A stretch of DNA of 7,598 nt. It comes from an uncultured Bacteroidota bacterium. Its GTDB lineage: Bacteria > Bacteroidota > Bacteroidia > Chitinophagales > Saprospiraceae. The translations under genes and the position numbers were made by a program. Positions 1 to 7,001 of the stretch are shown here, one piece after another. The notes under the pieces are model-generated. The model was not told where the DNA came from and ran no database searches. It worked only from the letters and a program-made list of their open reading frames with translations. The DNA is taken from the NCBI GenBank assembly GCA_937952445.1, contig CALGAA010000071.1:1-7598 (forward strand). Reading direction: 5' to 3'. Positions within the stretch are counted from its first letter, which is position 1, and each line of letters opens with the position of its first letter.

Positions 1-257
1 TTCAGGACTCTTAAATATACTGCTGGTCTGAGATATGGAACTTGTACTGATAAAGACTACTGAATTTAAATAATCCAAAAAAGACAATATGGCGGGCTGC
101 CATGTCCCCGTTTATAACCTTGCCGTCATCAGTTTGTTACATGTTTATATATTGATTAATATATCTCAGGGAAATTTTCTTCACGTATTTGCTGGCGCAC
201 AAACTTTCTAAATCGAGCGCTCAAAAACGAACCAACAAAGGCATTTACCCCGATATT

Positions 258-314
258 CTCAACGCAGCCTGCATCGGTACCAGGTATTATTATTTTGGAC
301 AATGCTGCGTTGAG
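258..314. repeat. 11-bp inverted repeat with 35-base loop
   Basis: CTCAACGCAGC at 258-268 is perfectly complementary to GCTGCGTTGAG at 304-314. The loop between them holds the inverted core motif at 278-289, so this stem and the 278-289/340-351 pairing are interlaced. There is no run of T next to it, so it does not look like an intrinsic terminator. Confidence 0.6.
278..289 (-). repeat. inverted copy of the repeat core
   Basis: The bases TACCAGGTATTA are the exact reverse complement of TAATACCTGGTA at 540-551 in copy B. They match 340-351 in copy A with one difference, which would be a G-U pair in RNA. Pairing with copy A would give a 12-bp stem enclosing about 50 bases. Confidence 0.6.
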
Positions 315-364
315 GCAGAGCCTTATCGATCCCTGGGCTAATGCCTGGTAGGATCCATCTACGA
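312..364 (+). repeat. direct repeat unit, copy A
   Basis: This unit matches 515-565. The ungapped core 322-364 aligns with 523-565 at an offset of 201 bases, with 37 of 43 positions identical by my count. All six differences are transitions. To the left the match continues through a shared GAGGC with a 2-base length difference. The core contains TAATGCCTGGTAGGAT. Where copy B has the ATG that opens a small ORF, this copy has ACG (361-363). Confidence 0.75.
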
Positions 365-514
365 AAAGGCGGGCTAGGTAGTGTTGTCAGGAGGCCTCTC
401 ATTACCGAGCCCGGGTATTCACTCAAAATCCGGGCATGGCAATCCCCCGATGTGGAATGGAAATGAATTTACTCTAAAAAATCTAATGTGAAAAAAAAGC
501 CAGGAAATGCACAG

Positions 515-565
515 GAGGCGGGCTTACCGATCCCCGGGCTAATACCTGGTAGGATTTATCTATGA
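515..565 (+). repeat. direct repeat unit, copy B
   Basis: This is the second copy of the unit at 312-364 and contains TAATACCTGGTAGGAT. Its last bases supply the ATG at 562-564. The purely transitional divergence from copy A fits two copies of one ancestral element drifting in place. A constraint on structure rather than on coding is another possibility. Confidence 0.75.
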
Positions 566-744
566 TTCGATTCAGTAGGCTTGTGGGCCAGACAATTCAT
601 GAGAATGATTGTCGATATATATTAATTTATAAGCTAAACCACATAAAGCCAAAGCTATATAAAGCTTTAGATGATGAAAATATGGCGAAAAATAATCCGT
701 CAGAAGTGATGAGTCAATTCGTTTCCATTACTCAAACAGACTGA
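562..744 (+). CDS. doubtful small ORF, 60 aa
   Basis: This is an open frame of 60 codons from ATG to TGA, giving a mostly hydrophilic product with no signal peptide, membrane segment or motif that I recognise. Its start codon lies in the last bases of repeat copy B and is ACG in copy A, so the start is not conserved between the repeat units. The end overlaps the 3' end of the convergent SNF2 gene by 17 bases. The region is A+T-rich and the codon choice gives no positive sign of coding. It is more likely a chance ORF than a gene, and is listed only because nothing else explains 566-727. Confidence 0.15.
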   Translation: MIRFSRLVGQTIHENDCRYILIYKLNHIKPKLYKALDDENMAKNNPSEVMSQFVSITQTD

Positions 745-3700
745 TCAATTCGTCCTTATTCAATGATTTAAAGACATTCTCGTCGGTTTGAATGAGGTCT
801 TCGGCTAATTTGTTCTTCTTAGATTGAAGCTTTAATATTTTTTCTTCCACCGAGTCCTTACAGATCATTCGATAAGCAAACACCGGTTTGGTCTGGCCAA
901 TTCGGTGGGTTCGGTCGATGGCCTGTGTTTCAACGGCCGGGTTCCACCAGGGGTCTATCAAATACACGAAATCGGCCTTCGTCAGGTTCAACCCCACGTT
1001 GCCTGCCTTCAGGCTTAGTAAAAATATTTTTATGTTCTCATTGGTGTTGAACTCATCAATGACGGCTTTGCGATTGGTAGTGCTCCCATCCAGGTAAGTG
1101 TAGGAGTACCCCGCATCATCCAGACGCTCTTTGATCAACGCCAGCATAGAAGTGAACTGAGAAAAGACCAATATTGAATGATTTTCCTGACCTACGACCT
1201 CATCGATTTGTTCCATTAGAGATTCGATTTTAACGGAGGTCGGAATTCCTTTCTCATCCTCCACCAGGCTGGGCGAATTACAAATTTGCCGGAGTTTAAG
1301 CAAACCTTCCAAAACCTTGATTTTATTCCGCTCCAAATTGTCTTCAGCCAATAAATTAGCCCGGATCTCATTTTTGACTTTATGGTAAAGCGTTTTTTGG
1401 TATCCTTCCATCTCACAGTACAAGATTACCTCGGTTTTCGGTGGCAACTCCCTGGTGACCTGAGATTTTGTCCGACGAAGGAGGAAAGGGTGTATGATTT
1501 TTTGCAGGAGTTCCCTGGCCTGGGAATCCCCCGATTTTTCGATGGGGTCTGAAAATTGTTTACGAAATTGAGATTTGGTGCCGAGTAATCCCGGGTTGAT
1601 AAAATTGAATTGGGCGTACAGATCCATCGTACTATTTTCAATTGGAGTTCCGGTCAGGGTGAGTTTGTAATTACCTGACAGTTGCATGATCGACCGATAT
1701 CGCATCGACGATGGATTTTTGATCGCCTGCGATTCGTCCAGTACGACATAGTGGAATTTATAATTTTTAACCCATTCGATATCGTTGGTCATCGTCCCAT
1801 ATGTGGAAATGATGATATCATAGTTTGAAAAATCAGCGGTACTCGAAGATCGCTGAGCCCCGTGATGGACCAGGTACGTCATGGTGGGGCTGAATTTTTC
1901 AATCTCGGAAACCCAGTTGTACATCAACGACCTGGGGACAACTACCAGGCTGGCAGGTCGGTTTTTTCGTTTCTGATCCGCCAGGATACAAAGAATCTGC
2001 AACGTTTTTCCAAGGCCCATATCGTCTGCCAGGCATCCACCAAATTGGTATTCATTGAGAAATTTAAGCCAATTGTAACCTTCCTTTTGATAGGGCCGTA
2101 GTTCTGCCTGGATCGATTTAGGTAAGGCAAAGGTTTTCATTTCCTTGAATTCGGCCAAACGTGCTTTTTTCTCCTGGATTTCCTTTAATATCTTCGGATC
2201 GTTGGAAAGATCAACGTATTGATCGATGGCGTTGAAAAGGAGCTTTGAAAGCTGGATCGAATCCTTTGTGATTTCAGCAGAATTGAGTAATCTCTGGGTG
2301 CGCAGTCGCCATTCCTCCGGGATGATGCCATACGAGCCATCCTTGAGTAATATGGATCGTTCACCTTTTCGTACCGCCCGGATCCAGTCCTTTTGCGGCA
2401 CGGTTATATCCCCAAAGCGGATTGTAAAATGAATATCGAACCAGTCAGAATGATCGGTAATGACTTGTTCAAATTCGCCTCTATTGGGATTGAATGAAAA
2501 CCCATTCAGATTCTCCCATCCCGTCACTTCTATCCCTGCTTTTTCACACATATCGGTAAATTCCAAAAACCACTGGTTTTCAGTAAAATCCTGGAGGTGT
2601 AGAGAGTGAAAACCCATTACTGCGGTGAGCTTATCCATTTTGGAATGGAGTTGATCAAACCATTGCTGAAATGACTCGCTAACCTTGCGATTGGGAATCC
2701 GAATGTAAAATGGTTCTTCTTCTGCAGGCTGACATTGTTCCGATAGTATGTTGAAATGGATTTGGGATGATTCCGGGCCCCTGACCTGTGGGGTAAAGTG
2801 GATGCGATTTCCATGCTGGGATAACACGATGATGCGGTGTTTTGTGGAAATCGGCTGTACAAACTTCGAATCCAGTTGTGTGGGATCTATCTGATAATAG
2901 TTGATAAACCGGGAGATCCCTTTTCGTAAAGTTTGGAGGTCTTTTTTTGAGAATAAAAAGTTTTTCTCTTTTCCAAATTCAGATATGAAACCAAAGGTCG
3001 TAGCTGAATAGAATACATGTGCCCTGGATTGATTATATAAAAAGTAATTGCATTTGTGGGTAAGGGCATCATATATTTCGTTTTTCTGGAAGTCTTCAAA
3101 AAGTAAAGTAACTATGATGGTTTCATGTTCCTCCTCTCGGATATTTATCGAAAGCCGCAACGGTTTTTCCATAAAGGTGAACAATGCCAGGTCTTTCTTT
3201 TTGACGACCGTATTCATAATACTGTGGTCCAGATGAAAATAATTAAGGTATTCGTTAAATGCAGCCACCTTACTTTGCAAAAATTTCAACTGGGCATCCA
3301 GAGAGAGCAGGAATTTGTATCGATTTCCGTCGTAACCCCGGCCATCCAATTTTTTTAAATCCTGTTGAATGGAGAACGGAATATCCCCGGGCTCGTATAC
3401 GGTGTCAATATGTGAGATCAGTTTGTTTTTATTTTTGGCTAACTTCCCTTCCAGGTATCTGATTGAAGCAATATATCCACTTTGGGACCATAGAATGGCA
3501 TTTCCCAGGTACTCTTGCTCATTTTTATACAATTCATCTATTAACTCATTTCTGGCTTCCGTTTCATTTTTTTCTAAAATCAGGTGATCTTCCATGCTTT
3601 CCAGCCAATTGTTGTTCACAAGTTCAACCTCTGTTCTTGTTTTTAGGTAAACGTAATCGTCTTTTGTGAAATGCAAATCGAAGTGTTGTTTCAGGGCTTC

Positions 3701-4405
3701 GAGTTGAAAAAATTGGACTTTGTTGAATGATGCATAGATCGGATCAACATCGAAATCCTTCAAAATAAAATTCTGAATAACTCTTACTTTGTATTTTGCC
3801 AACGCAATGACCTGATGCCGGCACATGTTGGTGGAAACGGAGTCACTGCAATCGCATTGGGCGAAGAGCTTTTTTTTAGACCACTTTAATTTGACATGGG
3901 AAGTGGTCTCTCGATCAAAATAATTTTTCCCTTTTTCTACAATGGTTATGTTGAGGATATTATTTTGGTTGGTCATAATTTCCATATCAACCCCAGTTGT
4001 GGCTTTGTTGGGAAACGGGGATTCATGGAGGTCGATCAGTTTATCTACATTCAATATTTCTCTGTATTGATTTATATTTCCCGACTTAAATAAGATAGGC
4101 GGAACTTGCTTCTCCTCATTTTGTGAATTCAAATTCGGAATAATGAATTTCTGTAAATGCACTAAAACCGAAGCCAAATGAACGCAATGCTCGTGATGGG
4201 ATTCACAATTACATGCCATACCGGCTATTCGACGTTCACGGAGATAAAGTATTTGGTTGTATGCTTCGTCACATGTAGCTATAAGACTTTTTTCATCGTA
4301 ATGCAAGATCTTCACCTCGTATCCAAATGCCGCATGTTCAAGCATTTTTGGGGTAAATAAATGAAATTGACTAAGTATTGATTTTTTCGAGAGAAATTGT
4401 TCCAT
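728..4405 (-). CDS. SNF2-family ATPase with two SWIM motifs
   Basis: This is a cytoplasmic superfamily 2 DNA translocase of the SNF2/Rad54-like group. Such proteins use ATP to move along double-stranded DNA and displace bound proteins; the cellular role of the bacterial ones is poorly known. Numbering is from the ATG at 4405 (1225 aa). The first SWIM motif is C65-x-C67-x6-C74-x-H76 and the second is C184-x-C186-x8-C195-x-H197. Residues of about 210-765 form a long region I cannot assign. The ATPase core has RPYQKEG (770-776), Walker A DDMGLGKT (794-801), motif II DESQ (890-893), motif III TGTPIENS (918-925) and PFLLRR (973-978). The second lobe has SILVFSQF (1077-1084), SLKAGNVGLNLT (1131-1142), WWNP (1153-1156) and QAIDRTHRIGQ (1161-1171) with the arginine-finger residues. 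Every catalytic motif is intact. A GTG two codons upstream (4411) is a possible alternative start; I prefer the ATG. The gene is monocistronic and divergent from the symporter. Confidence 0.95.
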   Translation of the reverse strand: MEQFLSKKSILSQFHLFTPKMLEHAAFGYEVKILHYDEKSLIATCDEAYNQILYLRERRIAGMACNCESHHEHCVHLASVLVHLQKFIIPNLNSQNEEKQVPPILFKSGNINQYREILNVDKLIDLHESPFPNKATTGVDMEIMTNQNNILNITIVEKGKNYFDRETTSHVKLKWSKKKLFAQCDCSDSVSTNMCRHQVIALAKYKVRVIQNFILKDFDVDPIYASFNKVQFFQLEALKQHFDLHFTKDDYVYLKTRTEVELVNNNWLESMEDHLILEKNETEARNELIDELYKNEQEYLGNAILWSQSGYIASIRYLEGKLAKNKNKLISHIDTVYEPGDIPFSIQQDLKKLDGRGYDGNRYKFLLSLDAQLKFLQSKVAAFNEYLNYFHLDHSIMNTVVKKKDLALFTFMEKPLRLSINIREEEHETIIVTLLFEDFQKNEIYDALTHKCNYFLYNQSRAHVFYSATTFGFISEFGKEKNFLFSKKDLQTLRKGISRFINYYQIDPTQLDSKFVQPISTKHRIIVLSQHGNRIHFTPQVRGPESSQIHFNILSEQCQPAEEEPFYIRIPNRKVSESFQQWFDQLHSKMDKLTAVMGFHSLHLQDFTENQWFLEFTDMCEKAGIEVTGWENLNGFSFNPNRGEFEQVITDHSDWFDIHFTIRFGDITVPQKDWIRAVRKGERSILLKDGSYGIIPEEWRLRTQRLLNSAEITKDSIQLSKLLFNAIDQYVDLSNDPKILKEIQEKKARLAEFKEMKTFALPKSIQAELRPYQKEGYNWLKFLNEYQFGGCLADDMGLGKTLQILCILADQKRKNRPASLVVVPRSLMYNWVSEIEKFSPTMTYLVHHGAQRSSSTADFSNYDIIISTYGTMTNDIEWVKNYKFHYVVLDESQAIKNPSSMRYRSIMQLSGNYKLTLTGTPIENSTMDLYAQFNFINPGLLGTKSQFRKQFSDPIEKSGDSQARELLQKIIHPFLLRRTKSQVTRELPPKTEVILYCEMEGYQKTLYHKVKNEIRANLLAEDNLERNKIKVLEGLLKLRQICNSPSLVEDEKGIPTSVKIESLMEQIDEVVGQENHSILVFSQFTSMLALIKERLDDAGYSYTYLDGSTTNRKAVIDEFNTNENIKIFLLSLKAGNVGLNLTKADFVYLIDPWWNPAVETQAIDRTHRIGQTKPVFAYRMICKDSVEEKILKLQSKKNKLAEDLIQTDENVFKSLNKDELISLFE

Positions 4406-4428
4406 ATCCACGCGATTTTACATTCGCT

Positions 4429-4457
4429 CAAATGTATAAAAAGATTTCAGAAATCAA
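4429..4457 (-). promoter_or_regulatory. Bacteroidota-type promoter for the SNF2 gene
   Basis: Read on the minus strand, TTG (4457-4455) is followed by 18 bases and then TACATTTG (4436-4429). This matches the known Bacteroidota sigma-ABfr pattern of an upstream TTTG/TTG and a -7 TANNTTTG. Transcription would start near 4425, leaving a leader of about 20 bases before the ATG at 4405. No Shine-Dalgarno sequence is present, as is usual in this phylum. Confidence 0.55.
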
Positions 4458-4539
4458 CATACTGACATTTTTTATCCCAATAGCTGCCTTCTGCTACAGT
4501 GATAGTGATTGTTTTAATTATTTTAAAATCCATTATCGG

Positions 4540-4570
4540 TTGTGGAAAAAATAGATTAAATTTATCTTGC
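4540..4570 (+). promoter_or_regulatory. weak promoter candidate for the symporter
   Basis: TTG at 4540-4542 is followed by 20 bases and then TATCTTGC (4563-4570), an imperfect match to TANNTTTG. The leader to the ATG at 4587 would be short, roughly 10 bases. It is the best plus-strand candidate I found in the 181-bp divergent region, but the -7 element is poor. Confidence 0.25.
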
Positions 4571-4586
4571 CCAAACCTATACTCAA

Positions 4587-5084
4587 ATGAATGAATCGAT
4601 ACTGGAATCGCTGGATTGGATCGTCCTTGGTGGTTATTTTCTGATTTTAATCGGTATAGCCTGGTGGGTAATCCGGCAGCAAAACAAAACCTCTGAAGAT
4701 TATTTTTTAGCCGGTCGAAACGTGGGTTGGTTTGTGATTGGTGCATCCATTTTTGCCTCAAACATCGGATCTGAGCACGTGGTGGGATTGGCTGGAACAG
4801 GGGCAGAGACGGGGATGCCGATGGCCCACTACGAATTGCATGCCTGGATTGTTCTGTTGCTGGGGTGGTTGTTTCTGCCATTTTATATGCGCAGCGGTGT
4901 TTTTACCATGCCCGAATTTTTGGAAAAACGTTTCGATGCCCGATCCCGGTGGTTTCTCTCTATATTTTCCATTATCGGTTATGTGTTGACTAAGGTTTCG
5001 GTAACGATTTATGCAGGAGGGATCGTCGTTTCCCAATTGCTCGGGATTAGTTTTCTGGCCGGAGCGTTGGCTACGGTGATATAA
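4587..5084 (+). CDS. symporter N-terminal part (165 aa)
   Basis: The start is the ATG at 4587. The product begins with a hydrophobic helix (about residues 11-29), then the family segment SEDYFLAGR (36-44). The sodium/sugar-binding helix follows, with N59, H64 and GLAGTGAETG (67-76). N59 and H64 align with N78 and H83 of human SGLT1, and E83 in HYEL aligns with the sugar-contacting E102. Next come TMPEFLEKRF (107-116) and another helix through YAGGIVVSQLLG. The stop falls inside the next membrane helix, so this fragment lacks most of the transporter and would not work alone. These residue equivalences come from family knowledge, not a computed alignment. Confidence 0.75.
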   Translation: MNESILESLDWIVLGGYFLILIGIAWWVIRQQNKTSEDYFLAGRNVGWFVIGASIFASNIGSEHVVGLAGTGAETGMPMAHYELHAWIVLLLGWLFLPFYMRSGVFTMPEFLEKRFDARSRWFLSIFSIIGYVLTKVSVTIYAGGIVVSQLLGISFLAGALATVI

Positions 5085-5116
5085 CCCCCTTTCGCCGCAA
5101 TTCCCGCAATATTTCC
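5082..5116 (+). other. site of the frame break in the symporter
   Basis: These 35 bases lie between ATVI and TVLGG coding, where the family needs about 15. They contain the TAA (5082-5084), a C5 run (5085-5089) and two close copies of CCGCAAT (5095-5101 and 5104-5110, 9 bases apart). The near-tandem copies suggest slippage or duplication as part of the cause. The two frames are both open only over 5051-5081. I see no X-XXY-YYZ slippery heptamer there, and a -1 shift would still insert several polar residues, including two arginines, into a membrane helix. Programmed frameshifting is therefore unlikely. Confidence 0.6.
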
Positions 5117-5131
5117 ACGGTTCTGGGTGGA

Positions 5132-6226
5132 TTGCGTGCTGTCGTCTATACGGAGGCGTTCCAGACGGTTGTCCTGATCGGGGGTTCGCTGATCGTCACG
5201 ATCATCGGGCTCAACGCAGTGGGGGGATGGGCAGAGCTCAAAGCTGTAGCCGGATCGGACCATTTCAATATGTGGCGACCAGCCAGCGACCCCGATTTTC
5301 CCTGGACAGGGATGTTGTTTGGAGGGACTATTGTCGGTATTTGGTATTGGTGCACAGATCAGTATATCGTCCAACGGACGCTTGCGGCCAACAACATCAG
5401 TGTTGGACGAAGAGGGGCCATATTCGGGGCCTATCTGAAGTTGATGCCCATTTTCATCTTTTTGATTCCGGGAATCATCGCTTTTGCTTTACGGGAAAAA
5501 GGAATGTTGGAATACGATCACAGCGATGAAGTTTTTCCGACGTTGATCGGCTACCTCCTGCCGGTTGGCTTGCGCGGCCTGGTTGCAGGAGGTTTGATGG
5601 CTGCTTTGATGAGTTCGTTGGCCTCGGTGTTCAATTCCTCGTCCACCTTATTTACCGTTGATATTTTTAAAAAATTATATCCCAATGCATCCGTGGAGCG
5701 ATTAGTCCAAATCGGTCGCTGGGCGACAGGTGTGGTGGTAATCCTGGGGATGCTGTGGATTCCGATAATGGCCAAAATCGGAGGTGGAGTTCTGTACCAA
5801 TACCTGCAAAGCGTACAATCGTACATCGCCCCGCCCATTACGGTTGTATTTTTACTTGGAATATTATGGAAACGAACCAACGCCCGGGGTGCCATCGTAA
5901 CGCTGTTTTTTGGATTGGTGGTAGGGGTATTACGTATAGCCCTCGAACTGGCCAGGGAGGACTTAAACGGAATTTGGGAATGGTACGCGACGGTCAATTT
6001 CGCGCATTTTGCCATTTTCAATTTCCTGGCTTGTCTCGTGGTGTGCATCGTGGCAAGTTTGACGGCAGCACCTCCATCCCGGGATCAGATCAAGGGCCTG
6101 ACGTTTGGTACGCTGACCGAAGAACAAAAACAGGAAAACCGGGATAGCTACAATATTTGGGATGTCGTCATTTCTGCTCTGCTTTTGATCATTGTCATTT
6201 CGATCCTGGTGTATTTCAGAGGGTGA
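5132..6226 (+). CDS. symporter C-terminal part (about 364 aa)
   Basis: The frame is open from 5051 and family similarity is clear from about 5117; the first alternative start codon is a TTG at 5132, which is really an internal leucine codon. Numbering from it, WYWCTDQYIVQR (71-82) is the SGLT signature helix, followed by YLKL with K103, the lysine aligned with sugar-site K321 of human SGLT1. MSSLASVFNSSSTLF (160-174) carries the serines of the Na2 sodium site. Several further hydrophobic helices follow, and the C terminus is a short membrane segment (SALLLIIVISILVYF). This half is otherwise intact, with no second frameshift, so the inactivation, if real, looks recent. The stop is 4 bp from the stop of the convergent lipoprotein gene. 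Confidence 0.75.
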   Translation: MRAVVYTEAFQTVVLIGGSLIVTIIGLNAVGGWAELKAVAGSDHFNMWRPASDPDFPWTGMLFGGTIVGIWYWCTDQYIVQRTLAANNISVGRRGAIFGAYLKLMPIFIFLIPGIIAFALREKGMLEYDHSDEVFPTLIGYLLPVGLRGLVAGGLMAALMSSLASVFNSSSTLFTVDIFKKLYPNASVERLVQIGRWATGVVVILGMLWIPIMAKIGGGVLYQYLQSVQSYIAPPITVVFLLGILWKRTNARGAIVTLFFGLVVGVLRIALELAREDLNGIWEWYATVNFAHFAIFNFLACLVVCIVASLTAAPPSRDQIKGLTFGTLTEEQKQENRDSYNIWDVVISALLLIIVISILVYFRG

Positions 6227-6230
6227 GGTT

Positions 6231-7001
6231 TTACAAGGTAAAATGGAAACCGACCGTAATATATCCGGTTTCCTGGTCAAATTCCGGGTCGGTGATGTTG
6301 TAACTTAAGCCCAACTGGAGCTGGAGTTTCGCTTTTTGAAATCCCCCACGGATGGTCAGGGCGGGTTCGACCAGAAAATATGAATTGTGATCTGTCAAGT
6401 AAGATACCTGATCTATATTGTTAAATACCAGGTCTCCTTCGACATTGTGGAAAATCAAATTGGACAGCCGGGTTGAGAGGGCAGCTGAAAAGTAGGGGCT
6501 TCTATAGCCCAGATTGGGTTGTACACCCCAGCGGAATATTGATGCCGATAAATCACCAATGGAGGGATCCGTAGGTCCGGGTGAGTCGTCTTCGAAATGA
6601 TTTTCGACTTTTCCAGTGCCGATCAAACCATATCCTTCAAATATCCAATTGGGTGAAATACGATGGAGATAACCTCCGCCAGCTTCCAGAAAGTGACCCG
6701 ATCCACCATTGCCATTCTCCTCCTCCCTGGGAATAAAAAGGCCGCCGCTGGCTTGTAATCCGAAGTGATCCGAAATAGCGTATGCTCCCTGAAATTCCAC
6801 CCGGTCTGCATTGCCTGCGGCCGTGATTTTGGCTTCACCACCGCCACTCAGGAGCGGGACATTATGTGAATTTGGAGCGTAGTAAATGGGATTGCACCCT
6901 GTGAGAATCCAGCCACCGATAGTGCAGACCAGGAAGAATTTTAGCAGCTTCCATGGTTGTGGCTGTGGGGTGAGAAGATCAGGATGTGATGTGGTCTTCA
7001 T
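6231..7001 (-). CDS. predicted outer-membrane lipoprotein, beta-barrel-like
   Basis: The product is 256 residues from the ATG at 7001. A hydrophobic stretch (about 18-34) ends in the lipobox LTGC, giving a lipidated C36 after signal peptidase II. The upstream GTG at 7043 would add 14 residues before the signal, so I reject it. The n-region is unusually long and proline-rich (residues 1-17). The mature start NPIYYAPNSHNVPLLSGGGE resembles a group of uncharacterised Bacteroidota envelope proteins. The rest alternates aromatic and glycine-rich strands (QGAYAISDHFGLQASGG, FLEAGGGYLHR, FEGYGLIGTG, QPNLGYRS) and ends in a strand YITVGFHFTL, consistent with a small outer-membrane barrel. No enzymatic motif is visible and I cannot name a function. 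The gene is alone, convergent with the symporter. Confidence 0.75.
   Translation of the reverse strand: MKTTSHPDLLTPQPQPWKLLKFFLVCTIGGWILTGCNPIYYAPNSHNVPLLSGGGEAKITAAGNADRVEFQGAYAISDHFGLQASGGLFIPREEENGNGGSGHFLEAGGGYLHRISPNWIFEGYGLIGTGKVENHFEDDSPGPTDPSIGDLSASIFRWGVQPNLGYRSPYFSAALSTRLSNLIFHNVEGDLVFNNIDQVSYLTDHNSYFLVEPALTIRGGFQKAKLQLQLGLSYNITDPEFDQETGYITVGFHFTL
6245..6273. terminator. hairpin at the convergent gene ends
   Basis: GGAAACCG (6245-6252) and CGGTTTCC (6266-6273) form a perfect 8-bp stem with a 12-base loop just inside the 3' end of the lipoprotein gene. The symporter stop is 19 bases to its left. Neither side has a convincing T run; the minus-strand exit has only ATTTTA. With 4 bp between the two stops, it may reduce read-through both ways, but this is tentative. 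Confidence 0.25.

Larger units (their letters stand above)
1..561. other. gene-free region with repeats
   Basis: All reading frames here are short or interrupted and I recognise no protein family. The stretch is not featureless. It carries a diverged direct repeat (312-364 and 515-565), an inverted copy of that repeat's core (278-289), an 11-bp inverted repeat (258-268/304-314), an 8-bp palindrome GAGCGCTC (215-222), and three copies of GGCGGGCT (91-98, 368-375, 517-524). The GGCGGGCT copies lie near but not always inside the repeat units. A short 6-bp inverted repeat GCCCGG/CCGGGC lies at 409-414/430-435. I see no tRNA or rRNA signature and no clear promoter. It may be the remains of a small mobile or repeat element, or a structured noncoding region; the sequence does not decide between these. 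Confidence 0.6.
4587..6226 (+). pseudogene. sodium/solute symporter, SGLT-like, frame-disrupted
   Basis: The two halves together make one member of the sodium:solute symporter family (SSS, the SGLT fold), which couples sodium entry to uptake of a sugar or similar solute across the inner membrane. The combined length of about 530-545 residues is normal for bacterial members. The first half reads to a TAA at 5082-5084; the second half resumes in another frame with the conserved GGLRAVVYTEAFQ. Family members such as human SGLT1 have about five residues (15 bases) between the positions of ATVI and TVLGG, as I recall the alignment. Here there are 35 bases, so about 20 extra bases would account for both the added length and the change of frame. 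As written the gene cannot make a full transporter. A real lesion and an assembly error are both possible. The solute is unknown. Confidence 0.8.

Noticed and set aside
312..565. CRISPR array or integron attC sites
   Set aside because: There are only two direct units, 201 bases apart and diverged, without regular spacers, and no Cas or integrase gene is present.
651..668. AAAGCT/AGCTTT hairpin with 6-base loop downstream of the SNF2 gene as its terminator
   Set aside because: The stem is short and A+T-rich and no T run follows on the minus strand.
4447..4881. 144-codon minus-strand ORF overlapping the symporter start
   Set aside because: It lies antisense to a clearly conserved transporter coding region and across the divergent promoter region; its product shows no family features.
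5051..5084. Programmed -1 ribosomal frameshift joining the symporter halves
   Set aside because: There is no slippery heptamer in the shared open stretch, and the fusion would still put extra charged residues in a membrane helix.
5551..6048. 165-codon minus-strand ORF inside the symporter gene
   Set aside because: It is antisense to the conserved SGLT core helices, and its composition is that expected from a shadow frame.
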